This document shows, in pieces, positions 43,092 to 52,705 of a DNA stretch of 64,000 nucleotides. The notes under the pieces are model-generated. The model ran no database searches and was not told where the DNA came from. It worked only from the letters and a program-made list of their open reading frames with translations. How positions within the stretch are numbered: position 1 is the first letter of the stretch; the number at the start of each line of letters is the position of its first letter. The stretch is from JBJENW01 sp051880395. GTDB lineage: Bacteria > Bacillota > Clostridia > Lachnospirales > Lachnospiraceae. The position numbers and the translations under genes are program-made. Location: the NCBI GenBank assembly GCA_051880395.1, contig JBJENW010000134.1:1-64000 (forward strand). The letters run 5' to 3'.

Positions 43092-45833
43092 ATGAAAAAG
43101 GCAGAGAAAAGAAGATATTTTTTCTTATATACGGTATGTTTTATTGTGTTGGCATTCGCGATGTTTTTTGTTTTTTTGGTGGACCGGCGTTCCTTTATCT
43201 GGAAGCCGGACGGATTACAGCAGCATTTTAATGCATTGTTATATTATCGAAGGTATTTGCGGGAGTTTTTCCATCGGTTATTTGTGGAGCATCGATTTTC
43301 GCTGCCGTTGTGGGATGCGAGTATTGGCTTGGGATCGGATGTGCTGACAACACTTCACTATTATGTGATCGGCGATCCTCTGAATCTGCTTTCTGCACTT
43401 GTTCCGAGTGAGGCATATATGGAGGTATTTTTCAGCGGTCTTGTGGTACTTCGGATGTATCTGGCCGGCCTGGCGTTTTCGGTGTACTGCTTTGCGCAAG
43501 AAAAAGAAACCTTTCCGACACTGCTTGGCGCGTTGATCTATGCATTCTGTTTTTGGTGTATCGTATCGATCCGTCATCCATATTTTCTCAATCCATTGAT
43601 CTATCTGCCGTTGATTCTTCTGGGTGTGGACCGTATTTACAAAAAGAAAAAAGCGGGATTGTATATGGTGATGTTGGCAGTGGCGGCGGTCAGTAGTTTT
43701 TATTTTACATATATGATCTGTATTTTTATCCTGTTCTATGCGTTGATCCGGTATCTGATGCTGTTTCCAAAGATCCGCCTTAAGCAGGTGTTTTCCTGGA
43801 TCGGGCGTTTTTTGGTGTATTCACTGACGGCACTTGCGATGGCGGCAGCAATCTTGCTTCCAGTCATTACGATGATGTTTTCTACCGGGCGTGCAAAAGC
43901 GCAGAATTATCTTCCGGCAGTGTATCCACTGAGCTATTATGTGAAACTGTTTTTCGGATTTTTAAACGGTGGTTCCGGATATTGGAGTAATCTGGGATAT
44001 ACAGCGTTTGGGGTACTCGGTATCATCCTTTTATTTACATATAAAAACCGCTATAAAGCGTTAAAAGCAGGCTGTTTTTTGATGCTGATTTTGCTATTGG
44101 TGCCGTTTGGCGGGCATATTATGAATGGCGGCAGTTATGTCATTAATCGCTATATGTGGGCTTGTTCGATGCTGGTTTCCTATATCGTGGTCAAAGCATA
44201 TACGCTGTTGTTACATATGGACCTTGCGCACAAACAGCGGATGATGAAGGTCAGCTTGTTGTATCTGGCGTTTGGCGTGGCCTACTGTATCTGCAGTAAA
44301 GATAAAAGTATGTTGTTTCCGTTGTTTTTGTTTTGGGTACTTTTGTTGCTTTTATTTATTGCAAAACCTCAAAAGTATACGAGGCGGCCAATGAAAGTAG
44401 CACTGCTTGTTCTTTTAATGATGAGTCTTGCATACCAGGGATATGAGAAATATGATCCCAACGGAGAAAATTATGCGAGTGAGTTTGCTGAGTGGGGGGA
44501 GGCGTATGCGTCATTGAAGACAGACGCACCATCTGCACAGATCGCTGAAAAGAATCCAAAAACATTTTGCCGGTATGAAGAATTTCAAACGGGAGAATGG
44601 AAAAATACGGCGATGCAGCAGAATTTACACGGAACTGCCTATTATTTCAGTCTGGCAAATCCGGCGATCAATCAGTTTCAAAGGGAGCTGTATATGAATC
44701 AGTCGCGCGATTTCTGTTATTCGAATCTGGACGGGAGGTCACCATTGGATCTTTTGTTTTCGGTCCGCTATTTTTTGATTCCGTCACAGCGAAAAGAACT
44801 GTGTCCGTATGGGTTTGATTCGTTTGTCAGCCGCAGCCGGACAGACCTTTGTGCAAAGCGAAAAGCGACAAAGGCAAAGCCGGGAAAGGCACAAAAGCAG
44901 TGGACTATGACGGACTGCTATGAGAATCCACAGTACCTGCCGCTTGGGTTTACTTCTGCAAATTTTATTTCCAGGGAGTCGTATGAAAAGATGACTGTGA
45001 CGCAAAAACAGCAGGCATTGCTGCAGGGAGTGGTGCTAGAGGACAGTACACTGCGGGAAGTACAGCCGCTTTTTACGGACCATGAAATCTCCTATCAGAT
45101 CGAAGAAATGCAGGGCGTGATGATTTCTGATCATACGATTCAGGTAACACAGAACAATGCAACGGCGACATTGACGTTTACCGGTATGCCGGACAGTGAG
45201 ACATATTTTATCATAAAGGGATTGCAGTATTCGGATACAGATACGTCGCAGTTTTTAGAAAGAGAAAAGGATCGTGTGCATATTGAGGCAGCCTGCGGTG
45301 CAGTGAGTAAAAAAATTATTTATTTGAGCAGTAAGAATAATTTTTATAGTGATATTCACGAATATCTGTTAAACTTAGGATATCGCAAGGATGCGGCAAA
45401 AACGATCCAACTGAAGTTCCCGGAAAAAGGAACATTTACCTATGATCAGATGCAGGTGGTCTGTCAGCCGATGGCAACGTTTCGAACCAGCCGTGATGTG
45501 TTGGGAAAAGAATGTCTGCAAAATGTAAAAATGGAGAATAATGAGCTGACAGGAGAGATCACCGTTTCAAAGGACAAGCTTTTATGCATCAGTTTTCCAT
45601 ACAGTGACGGCTGGAGTGCCTATGTGGATGGAAAGAAGACAGAGGTGAAGCAGGCAGATACAATGTTTTTAGGATTGGAACTGAAAAAAGGACATCATAC
45701 GGTTCAGTTGTGTTATTGTACACCGACGCTGGAAGTCGGACTTATCATTACGTTTGTCGGGATCATAGTTTTTTTCGTTTTGTTGTGGTGTCAAAGAAAG
45801 AGAAAAAGTGAGAGGAGAATGACATGGAGCTAA
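43092..45833 (+). CDS. YfhO-family integral membrane protein
   Basis: Protein of 913 residues. It has a cytoplasmic basic N-terminus, a first helix YTVCFIVLAFAMFFVFLV, about a dozen helices up to residue 450 (including RHPYFLNPLIYLPLILLGVD), a large extracellular C-terminal part and a last helix VGLIITFVGIIVFFVLLWC. The early PDGLQQHFNALLYYR motif is the acidic loop of GT-C fold proteins. YfhO relatives add sugars to lipoteichoic acid or act in lipid-linked glycosylation, and that role is inferred here. GGAGG precedes the ATG. Its last 10 bases overlap the alpha-galactosidase gene. Confidence 0.85.
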   Translation: MKKAEKRRYFFLYTVCFIVLAFAMFFVFLVDRRSFIWKPDGLQQHFNALLYYRRYLREFFHRLFVEHRFSLPLWDASIGLGSDVLTTLHYYVIGDPLNLLSALVPSEAYMEVFFSGLVVLRMYLAGLAFSVYCFAQEKETFPTLLGALIYAFCFWCIVSIRHPYFLNPLIYLPLILLGVDRIYKKKKAGLYMVMLAVAAVSSFYFTYMICIFILFYALIRYLMLFPKIRLKQVFSWIGRFLVYSLTALAMAAAILLPVITMMFSTGRAKAQNYLPAVYPLSYYVKLFFGFLNGGSGYWSNLGYTAFGVLGIILLFTYKNRYKALKAGCFLMLILLLVPFGGHIMNGGSYVINRYMWACSMLVSYIVVKAYTLLLHMDLAHKQRMMKVSLLYLAFGVAYCICSKDKSMLFPLFLFWVLLLLLFIAKPQKYTRRPMKVALLVLLMMSLAYQGYEKYDPNGENYASEFAEWGEAYASLKTDAPSAQIAEKNPKTFCRYEEFQTGEWKNTAMQQNLHGTAYYFSLANPAINQFQRELYMNQSRDFCYSNLDGRSPLDLLFSVRYFLIPSQRKELCPYGFDSFVSRSRTDLCAKRKATKAKPGKAQKQWTMTDCYENPQYLPLGFTSANFISRESYEKMTVTQKQQALLQGVVLEDSTLREVQPLFTDHEISYQIEEMQGVMISDHTIQVTQNNATATLTFTGMPDSETYFIIKGLQYSDTDTSQFLEREKDRVHIEAACGAVSKKIIYLSSKNNFYSDIHEYLLNLGYRKDAAKTIQLKFPEKGTFTYDQMQVVCQPMATFRTSRDVLGKECLQNVKMENNELTGEITVSKDKLLCISFPYSDGWSAYVDGKKTEVKQADTMFLGLELKKGHHTVQLCYCTPTLEVGLIITFVGIIVFFVLLWCQRKRKSERRMTWS

Positions 45834-47944
45834 GAAAAATTGAAGAAAACGGAATTTATCTTGTATTTGGAATTACAGAGGAAAACCAGTTAAAAATGTT
45901 GCATTTTTCACACGTACCATACGAGGAAAAACCGATTGACCAGACATATCTAAAGGAGTGTTTTCAGTTGGTGCAGGTCAGTTTTTCCGGTTACGACCGG
46001 CCGTATGAAAAGCATGGCGATAAATATATCGTTACGACACCGGGACATCTTTTGGAATTTGTTTCCATGCAGGATACAAGAAATGAACTGGGAAGAAAAC
46101 TTGTGATTGAACAGGCGGACAAAAAAGTCACAGGTGCCGAGGTTGTCACAGAGATGCAGTTTTATGACGGACTTTCTGTGGTGCGCATGACAAATACGGT
46201 GACCAATCATTCGAAAGATGTACAGACGCTCGAATACATTTCTTCGTTTGCCTATACAGGCATTGAGAAAGAAGGAGAGAAGAGTTCGGATGAAAAAATG
46301 GTGCTATATGTGCCGCACCACGGCTGGCAGAAAGAAAACAACTGGCATCGGTATACGTTTCCGGAGTTGGGACTCGCACAGTCACAGCCGTCGACGTTTC
46401 AGCGGACATCAAAATTGTTTAAACTGACCAACACCGGAAACTGGTCGACGAAGGAATACCTGCCGATGGGCGTTCTGGTAAACGAGGAGGCGGATACGTC
46501 ACTTTTTTGGCAGATCGAACACAATGGCTCGTGGCATACAGAGATTTCGGACCAGGACGGATATTTTTATCTGAATATCGGCGGCCCGAACGAGCTGCAG
46601 TCGCATTGGTTTAAAAATCTGCAACCGGGAGAGTCTTTTACGACCGTACCGGTTGCAGTCGGTGTGGAAAAAAATGATTTCAGCGCGGCAGTGGCACAAC
46701 TTACACAGTACAGACGCCGGATTCGCAGACCGAATTCGGATAATGTAAAACTGCCTGTGATCTTTAATGATTACATGAACTGTCTGTGGGGAAGTCCGAC
46801 GACCGAAAAGGAACTGCCGATGATCGATGCGGCAGCTGAGGCCGGATGTGAGTATTATGTGATCGACGCCGGCTGGTATGCACCGGGCGAATGGTGGGAC
46901 AGTGTCGGCGAGTGGCAGGAGAGTTTGGAGCGTTTCCCGAACGGGATGAAGGAAGTCACGGATCATATTCGAAAAAAAGGGATGATCCCGGGTGTCTGGC
47001 TGGAGCTGGAAGTCATGGGAATTCACTGTGAGATGGCGAAAAAACTGCCGGATGACTGGTTCTTTGTCCGTCATGGAAAAAGGGTGTACGATCGCAGCCG
47101 GTATCAGCTTGATTTTCGAAATCCGGATGTCCGCGCGTATGTGATAGGCGTGGTGGAGCGTGTGATACATGATTATGGCGTCGGGTATATTAAAATGGAT
47201 TATAATATCGAGCCGGGAATCGGTACAGAACTTTATGCGGACAGTGTCGGTGAAGGATTATTAGAACACGAGCGGGCATATTTGGAATGGCTGGATGAAA
47301 TTTTTGCGGCACATCCGGATTTGGTGATTGAAAACTGTTCCAGCGGTGGACTGCGAATCGATTATGCGCTTTTATCGCGGTATAGCATTCAGTCTACCAG
47401 CGACCAGGAGGACTATGTGACGTATTCGACGATCGCAGCGAATGCACCGGCAGGTGTGACACCGGAGCAGGCAGCGGTCTGGTCCTATCCGATGCCGGAT
47501 GGGGATTGCGAGGAGACAATCTTTAACATGGTCAATGCAATGCTTTTGCGCATTCATCAGAGTGGGCATCTGCAGAATCTTTCCAAAGAGCGGTATGAAC
47601 TGGTAAAAGAGGGAATTGCTACATACAAGACGATCCGCGCGGATATTCGGGTTTCTGTTCCGTTCTGGCCGCTTGGGACGGCGGTCTACAAAGAAGAATG
47701 GGCAGCGCTCGGATTACAATGTGAGAAAAAGATCTACCTGGCGCTCTGGCGCAGAGAGGGGAATACGCCGACGATGACCATTCCGCTTGCAGACTGGATT
47801 TCGCAGGAATGTGTGGTTCATGTGCAGCAGTTGTACCCGAAAGACGAACGGATTTCGTATTCATTTGGACCGGTCAGCCGAAAGCTGCAGGTGACATTTC
47901 CGCAGGAGAAAATGGCGCGCATTTTTGAGATTACAGTGGAGTAA
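45824..47944 (+). CDS. Alpha-galactosidase, glycoside hydrolase family 36
   Basis: Protein of 706 residues without signal peptide, so cytosolic, releasing terminal alpha-galactose from oligosaccharides such as melibiose or raffinose. The GH36 catalytic parts are visible: the nucleophile Asp in GYIKMDYNIEPG (about 458), and the acid/base Asp in QSTSDQEDY (about 526) after ENCSSGGLRIDYALL. VIDAGWYAP and VWLELEVMGIHCEMA are conserved substrate-site blocks. The first 300 residues are the usual beta-sandwich. The ATG lies inside the end of yfhO with GAGAGGAG before it, so the two are translationally coupled. No transporter for alpha-galactosides is adjacent. Confidence 0.9.
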   Translation: MELRKIEENGIYLVFGITEENQLKMLHFSHVPYEEKPIDQTYLKECFQLVQVSFSGYDRPYEKHGDKYIVTTPGHLLEFVSMQDTRNELGRKLVIEQADKKVTGAEVVTEMQFYDGLSVVRMTNTVTNHSKDVQTLEYISSFAYTGIEKEGEKSSDEKMVLYVPHHGWQKENNWHRYTFPELGLAQSQPSTFQRTSKLFKLTNTGNWSTKEYLPMGVLVNEEADTSLFWQIEHNGSWHTEISDQDGYFYLNIGGPNELQSHWFKNLQPGESFTTVPVAVGVEKNDFSAAVAQLTQYRRRIRRPNSDNVKLPVIFNDYMNCLWGSPTTEKELPMIDAAAEAGCEYYVIDAGWYAPGEWWDSVGEWQESLERFPNGMKEVTDHIRKKGMIPGVWLELEVMGIHCEMAKKLPDDWFFVRHGKRVYDRSRYQLDFRNPDVRAYVIGVVERVIHDYGVGYIKMDYNIEPGIGTELYADSVGEGLLEHERAYLEWLDEIFAAHPDLVIENCSSGGLRIDYALLSRYSIQSTSDQEDYVTYSTIAANAPAGVTPEQAAVWSYPMPDGDCEETIFNMVNAMLLRIHQSGHLQNLSKERYELVKEGIATYKTIRADIRVSVPFWPLGTAVYKEEWAALGLQCEKKIYLALWRREGNTPTMTIPLADWISQECVVHVQQLYPKDERISYSFGPVSRKLQVTFPQEKMARIFEITVE

Positions 47945-47952
47945 AAACAAAG

Positions 47953-47984
47953 AACCCTGGTGTTTTCGGCACCAGGGTTTTTTT
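47953..47984. terminator. Bidirectional terminator, galactosidase and AGCS genes
   Basis: AACCCTGGTG (47953-47962) and CACCAGGGTT (47970-47979) form a perfect 10-base stem with T run on the right and A-rich left flank. Confidence 0.85.
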
Positions 47985-47996
47985 AATGGCTTTGAT

Positions 47997-49433
47997 TTAG
48001 GCTTCGAGAGTAGCTTCTCCGCTTTTTGCAGTTCTCTTGGCAGCTTTTTCTTCTTCGATGATCGCCTGGAAATCTTTCACATCTTTTGCGATCTCTTTGC
48101 TGAGCGCTAACAGACAAATCAGGTTTGGAATCGCCATCAGCGCATTTGCGATATCGGAGAAACTCCAGACAATATCAAGGCTTGTCGTGGCACCGACAAA
48201 GACAACCAGGGAGAAGACAACGCGGTAGACGATATTAAATTTTGGACTCTTAAATAAAAACTCCAGCGCTTTTTCTCCGTGATATTCCCATCCGAGAATC
48301 GTAGAAAATGCGAACAAAACAATACCGATCGAAACCAGATATCCGCCGGTTTTTCCGAGAACAGAGGAGAAAGCGGCAATGGTCAAAGCGGCACCTGTGA
48401 CTAATTCGCCATTTGCGTCGACCGTGCCAAGTACGCCGGAACTTGCAATCGCAATACCGGTAATGGTGCAGACAACAATGGTGTCAAAGAATGTACCGGT
48501 CATATTGATGTAACCCTGACGGACCGGATTGTCTGTGGTTGCGGCAGCGGCTGTGATGGCAGCAGAACCAAGACCGGCTTCATTTGAGAAGACACCGCGG
48601 GCAACACCCCAGCGCATGGACTGTAAAATGGATGCTGTGATCGTACCGCCGACACCACCGGCAACGGCTGTCGGGGAGAATGCCATGGAAAAGATCTGGA
48701 CGATTCCGCTTGGCACATTTTTGATATTTAATGCGATGACGATCAGTCCGGCGATCACATAAAAGACGCCCATCAATGGAACGACAACGGAGGAAACTTT
48801 TGAGATCACTGTGATACCTCCGAGAATGATGGCCAGTGCAAGGACGGTCAAGATCAGACCGACGATCACAGGAGAAATATGGAAACTGTGATCTAAGGCG
48901 GAACTGATGGAGTTTGCCTGTGTCAGGTTTCCGACTCCGAATGAGGCTAAAACGGCGAAGAACGCAAACATATAGCCGAGAACCATACCGACTTTTTTAT
49001 TTTTAAATGCGTGTTTTAAGGTGTACATCGGACCACCGGACATCTCTCCGTTTTCATTGACTTCACGGTATTTGACGGCGAGCATACATTCGCTGAACTT
49101 CGAAGTCAGACCGAACAGGGCGGAAATCCACATCCAGACCAGCGCGCCCGGACCTCCGATGACCATAGCGGTTGCAACACCGACGATGTTTCCGGTACCG
49201 ATCGTTGCGGCAAGTGCGGTGGTCAAAGCGGAGAATGGGGAGACATCGCCGTTTCCTTTTTTCTTGCGGGCGTCTTTTCCGAGCACGCTTTTTAAAGCGT
49301 ATCCGAGATTTCGCCAGGTAAGAAAGTGTGTGCGGACCGTCAGGAAAATGGCGGTTCCAACGAGGAGAACCAGCATGACAGGTCCCCATACAAAGTCGTC
49401 GATGGAAGATAAAATGTGACTCAGTGTTTTCAT
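47997..49433 (-). CDS. AGCS-family alanine/glycine:Na+ symporter, copy 1
   Basis: Membrane transporter of 478 residues importing alanine or glycine with sodium. Typical AGCS blocks are ALTTALAATIGTGNIVGVATA, GGPGALVWMWISALFGL, GGPMYTLKHAFKNKK and the FSNEAGLGSAAITAAA helix. The start at 49433 is unusual: GGAGGG lies 33 bases upstream, with a stem GATACAG/CTGTATC in between. An in-frame TAA in the loop excludes a longer protein. It is very similar to the gene at 62055-63494. Position next to lipoate and glycine-cleavage genes suggests glycine as cargo. Confidence 0.92.
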   Translation of the reverse strand: MKTLSHILSSIDDFVWGPVMLVLLVGTAIFLTVRTHFLTWRNLGYALKSVLGKDARKKKGNGDVSPFSALTTALAATIGTGNIVGVATAMVIGGPGALVWMWISALFGLTSKFSECMLAVKYREVNENGEMSGGPMYTLKHAFKNKKVGMVLGYMFAFFAVLASFGVGNLTQANSISSALDHSFHISPVIVGLILTVLALAIILGGITVISKVSSVVVPLMGVFYVIAGLIVIALNIKNVPSGIVQIFSMAFSPTAVAGGVGGTITASILQSMRWGVARGVFSNEAGLGSAAITAAAATTDNPVRQGYINMTGTFFDTIVVCTITGIAIASSGVLGTVDANGELVTGAALTIAAFSSVLGKTGGYLVSIGIVLFAFSTILGWEYHGEKALEFLFKSPKFNIVYRVVFSLVVFVGATTSLDIVWSFSDIANALMAIPNLICLLALSKEIAKDVKDFQAIIEEEKAAKRTAKSGEATLEA

Positions 49434-49475
49434 ACGTTTCGATACAGCTGCTTATAAACTGTATCTCCCTCCTTT
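49434..49475 (-). promoter_or_regulatory. Hairpin between Shine-Dalgarno and start of AGCS copy 1
   Basis: On the minus strand AAAGGAGGGA is followed by GATACAG, an 11-base loop, CTGTATC and 7 bases to the ATG. Folding of the 25-base hairpin (49441-49465) shortens the effective spacing from about 33 to about 8 bases. The same stem occurs before copy 2 with a different loop. Confidence 0.65.
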
Positions 49476-49555
49476 CAAAAAAGATTGTTAGTGGTGAAAA
49501 ATGAATGGAGTGACGTTTACTGCATAGAAGAATACTTAGAAGTTTCCTATGAAAT

Positions 49556-49626
49556 AAAAAGACGGAGCTGCTTATTGCAACTCCATTGTTGTCACATACC
49601 ATATTAAAATTTTGAAAAAATGTCAA
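49556..49626 (-). promoter_or_regulatory. Promoter and promoter-proximal hairpin of AGCS copy 1
   Basis: On the minus strand TTGACA (49626-49621), a 17-base spacer and TATGGT (49603-49598). Thirteen bases after the -10 begins GGAGTTGC-5-GCAGCTCC, followed by GTCTTTTT. It can end the upstream lipoate operon, but also lies at about +7 of the AGCS transcript. Confidence 0.6.
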
Positions 49627-49649
49627 TAGGAAATAAATACTAAACCAGC

Positions 49650-50636
49650 TTATGGGACAATGCAGTCTAAAAGTTCTTTCCGGCTGATCTGATACAATTC
49701 GTGCTCAATATCAAAGGGAGCGATTGCCGCTGCGATCGCATCTTTTTCATATGGTACCTGCAGCAGTGCATGGCAGAGCGCGTCCACATCCAGAGAGCAA
49801 AAAAAGTCTCCTTCGATGAGGCAGTCCTGTATGAGATTGTGTGCGATTTCTAATTTCACGTTCAGATTTCCGCCTGTAAAATGCCCACTTCTTGTGAGGC
49901 TGCATTTTGGGTTTCGTCCATAAATGCGTTCGGGATTTCGAAAGTGTTTCTCTGCCAGCGCCTCAACGCGGATGCGATCCTGCTCTGTGAGCGTGTAGGT
50001 TTTGTAGGTGCTGCCTCCCATAATGTGCTGTACCATCTGGGTTTGAAAGGACGCAGAGGAAACCGGTTTTGGCAGGTGTTCGGAAATGTTTGTGACACGT
50101 TCCCGGACACTTTTGATTCCTTTCGATGTAATCTTATAAGTGTCAACCGTCGTGCATTTTACCATCTGCTCGATGTCGGTATCAAAGAGCAGGGAACCGT
50201 GGTGCAGTGTCACTCCATGATAGAGAAACTGTGCGTTTCCGGAAAATTTTTTCCCGTCGATGACAAGATCGTTTCGCCCGTTAAAATCTGCACCGGCAAT
50301 CCCCATCTGGTGCAGGGCATCGATGACAGGGGAGATGTAATGGGAAAAGTCGATTTCTCCTGTCTGATTCGGAAAGATGAAACTGAACTGCCATCCGCCG
50401 CGATCGGTGTAAATGGTTCCACCGCCGGACAGACGGCGAACGATCTGAACCTGATGCTCTTTGGCGTAGGGAAGATTGATCTCTTCTAACGTATTTTGAA
50501 ATTTTCCGATCATGAGCGTCGGCTCTGTCTGCCAGAATAAAAAGACAGGCTCGTCAAATTTTTTTTCTGTGATCAGGTAATATTCCAGACCAAAGTTGAA
50601 ATAGGGATCGGTGGAGGTGGTGTCAATATAGATCAT
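49650..50636 (-). CDS. lplA: Lipoate-protein ligase A
   Basis: Cytosolic ligase of 328 residues that activates lipoate with ATP and attaches it to lipoyl domains. The lipoate-binding motif RRLSGGGTIYTDRGGWQFSF lies at about 70-90, GNAQFLYHGVTLHHGSLLFD at about 145-165 and the adenylate region with KFSGNAQ before it. The C-terminal accessory domain (about 245-328) is present, as in full-length LplA. It overlaps the lipoyl synthase gene by 4 bases (ATGA type), so coupled. Its target is most likely GcvH of the divergent operon. Confidence 0.9.
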   Translation of the reverse strand: MIYIDTTSTDPYFNFGLEYYLITEKKFDEPVFLFWQTEPTLMIGKFQNTLEEINLPYAKEHQVQIVRRLSGGGTIYTDRGGWQFSFIFPNQTGEIDFSHYISPVIDALHQMGIAGADFNGRNDLVIDGKKFSGNAQFLYHGVTLHHGSLLFDTDIEQMVKCTTVDTYKITSKGIKSVRERVTNISEHLPKPVSSASFQTQMVQHIMGGSTYKTYTLTEQDRIRVEALAEKHFRNPERIYGRNPKCSLTRSGHFTGGNLNVKLEIAHNLIQDCLIEGDFFCSLDVDALCHALLQVPYEKDAIAAAIAPFDIEHELYQISRKELLDCIVP

Positions 50637-51490
50637 GCAGTTGCTCCTGTCTCTAACGCTTCGGCGGCACGGTAGGAACTGCGCACCAGTGGGGAACTGG
50701 CGACATAGCGGAATCCTTTTTCCATGCCGGCTTGTTTGTAGGTTTCAAATGTTTCCGGTGTGACATATTCCGTCATTTCTACATGGGCGGGCGACGGACG
50801 AAGATACTGTCCGATGGTGAAAATATCACACCCGGTTGCGCGCACATCGTCCATGGTGTCATAGACCTGCGTGTCTGTCTCGCCGAGTCCCACCATGATC
50901 CCTGTTTTTGTAAGGATCGAAGGATCCTTTTGTTTGACGTAGGAGAGCACATGCAGACTTCTTTTGTAATCAGCTTCGGGCCGTACTTTTGGGTATAAAG
51001 ACGGAACCGTTTCGATATTGTGGTTGATGATTTCCGGGTGCGCATCAATGATGGAATCAAGGGCGGCAGTATCCCCTTTTAGATCGCTGATGAGCACCTC
51101 GATGGTAACCGTCGGGCACAAATCCCGGATACAGGCGATGGTCTTTACAAACTGGGAGGCACCGCCATCTGAAAGGTCATCCCGTGTCACCTGTGTGATG
51201 ACAACATGGTGCAGGTGTAAACCCCGCACAGCTTCGGCAACATGCTGCGGTTCCAGTGGATCGACCGGCTCCGGTGCAGCATGTGTGACATTACAAAACC
51301 GGCAGTTTCTGGTGCATTTGCTGCCGAGGATCATGAAAGTTGCGGTGTGCTTTTGATAGCATTCGCCCAGATTCGGGCAGTTTGCTTCCTTGCAGACCGT
51401 GTTTAACTTCAGATTTGCCATCAATTCATTGACTTCATTGACTGCTTGTGGGTTGTATTTTACTTTAAACCATTTTGGCATTTTTTCCAT
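50633..51490 (-). CDS. lipA: Lipoyl synthase
   Basis: Radical SAM enzyme of 285 residues that inserts two sulfurs into octanoyl groups bound to lipoyl domains. Both iron-sulfur cluster motifs are seen: Cys33, Cys38 and Cys44 (auxiliary cluster, CKEANCPNLGECY) and Cys59, Cys63 and Cys66 (radical SAM cluster, CTRNCRFC). The conserved C-terminal SSPLVRSSYRA is present. It lies between a small lipoyl-domain gene and lplA. The pairing with ligases, without an octanoyltransferase LipB in the window, suggests an octanoate-ligase route to the substrate. Confidence 0.93.
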   Translation of the reverse strand: MEKMPKWFKVKYNPQAVNEVNELMANLKLNTVCKEANCPNLGECYQKHTATFMILGSKCTRNCRFCNVTHAAPEPVDPLEPQHVAEAVRGLHLHHVVITQVTRDDLSDGGASQFVKTIACIRDLCPTVTIEVLISDLKGDTAALDSIIDAHPEIINHNIETVPSLYPKVRPEADYKRSLHVLSYVKQKDPSILTKTGIMVGLGETDTQVYDTMDDVRATGCDIFTIGQYLRPSPAHVEMTEYVTPETFETYKQAGMEKGFRYVASSPLVRSSYRAAEALETGATA

Positions 51491-51502
51491 ACTTGTTTCT
51501 CC

Positions 51503-51745
51503 TTATTCTTCGGAACAGATGACGGCAACCGGCTGTTCGACAGGTACTTCATCGCCTTCTTCAAAATAGACGTCTGTCAAAATACCGTCAACGTTAGATT
51601 CTACTTCACTGACAACTTTGGAAGATTCCAGTTCATAGAGGACATCTCCCTTTTTTACCGTCTCTCCTTTTTGTTTTACCCAGGAAGCTAAAATTCCTGA
51701 CTGCATATCATCCGAGAGTTTCGGCATGGTAATGATGTGTTTCAT
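51503..51745 (-). CDS. Free-standing lipoyl/biotinyl-domain protein
   Basis: Protein of 80 residues consisting of a single lipoyl/biotinyl carrier domain. Lys43 in LYELESSKVVSEVES is the expected modified lysine. The pattern MPKLSDDMQSGILASWVKQK resembles the first domain of 2-oxoacid dehydrogenase E2 proteins, but no E2 catalytic part follows; the stop is real and lipA begins 13 bases later. It may serve as a lipoyl carrier or assembly platform between the ligases and LipA, or as a detached E2 domain. Its place between lplA-type and lipA genes favours the first idea. Confidence 0.85.
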   Translation of the reverse strand: MKHIITMPKLSDDMQSGILASWVKQKGETVKKGDVLYELESSKVVSEVESNVDGILTDVYFEEGDEVPVEQPVAVICSEE

Positions 51746-51760
51746 AAAAACATCCCCTTT

Positions 51761-52681
51761 CTAAAAGAGTTGTGTGACAATGGTTTCGGTTTGGTCTCCC
51801 AAAACAGGAGACAGTATCTGCAGGAGCGTGTGATAGTCATAGCGCTGGCCTGCCAGAAGGTTTGCAGCAGAATCAGGCAGATCACGGCAGGTGCATTGTG
51901 TGATATATCCGTGGTCGACAGAAAGAAAAACACCTTCGCGACGCAGGGTAAAGCGGGGAGAATGTCCAAAATTCCAGTCCCATGTCGCATACTTTTCATT
52001 GCGCAGTTTTTGAATTTCTTCCCGGTCTTTTTTGGTAAGTGTCCGTCGGAAAAACCCTTCCGGAAAGAGTTTATGCAGCAAAAGATTTTGAAACTGCTCG
52101 ATCGTTATGGAAGGATCCATAAGGTGCGGACGGATATTTGTCACGCTTGATGGAACAGAGCGGACGGCTTTGGATGTAATCTGTGCGTTTGTGGGTGTCA
52201 GCAGCTGATGGAGCTGATTTAGGTCTGTATCAAACAGTAGTGTGCCGTGATGAAGGACACGGCGGCCGTGCACCGATTGTGCATTTCCGGAAATTTTTAA
52301 ATTTCCGATGGCAATGTCACAGGTGTTTCGTTTTTGGGCATTGATTCCCATTTCGCGCAGTGCATTGATCACCGGGAAAAGAAAATCATCGTAACAGATC
52401 GGATTTCCGGATTCGTTTGCGGCGAGAAAGGCATAGTTTAAATTTCCACTGTCATGAAAAACAGTGCCGCCTCCCGTCATTCGACGCGCGATCTTTATGC
52501 CTGTATGCGCGGCGGATAAAACGGAGATCTCCTGATAGATATTCTGATATTTGCCGAGGACGATGGATGGATCGTTTCGGTAAAACAGAAGATAGGAGTC
52601 ATCGGTAAAGTGATGAAAAATGTAATCCTCCGCAGCAAGATTTAGATAGACATCCCGACTGTCTAATTCGATATATTGCAT
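51761..52681 (-). CDS. Second lipoate/octanoate-protein ligase
   Basis: Protein of 306 residues of the LplA/LipB fold. The family motif ARRMTGGGTVFHDSGNLNYA lies at about 65-85 and GNAQSVHGRRVLHHGTLLFD at about 130-150. The C-terminal part is present but diverges from the ligase at 49650-50636. The N-terminal core resembles it closely enough that a division of labour (lipoate against octanoate, or GcvH against the 80-residue carrier) is likely. GGAGGATTTTGTC precedes the ATG. It lies 15 bases before the lipoyl-domain gene in the same operon. Confidence 0.87.
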   Translation of the reverse strand: MQYIELDSRDVYLNLAAEDYIFHHFTDDSYLLFYRNDPSIVLGKYQNIYQEISVLSAAHTGIKIARRMTGGGTVFHDSGNLNYAFLAANESGNPICYDDFLFPVINALREMGINAQKRNTCDIAIGNLKISGNAQSVHGRRVLHHGTLLFDTDLNQLHQLLTPTNAQITSKAVRSVPSSVTNIRPHLMDPSITIEQFQNLLLHKLFPEGFFRRTLTKKDREEIQKLRNEKYATWDWNFGHSPRFTLRREGVFLSVDHGYITQCTCRDLPDSAANLLAGQRYDYHTLLQILSPVLGDQTETIVTQLF

Positions 52682-52705
52682 GACAAAATCCTCCTTACAG
52701 GAACG

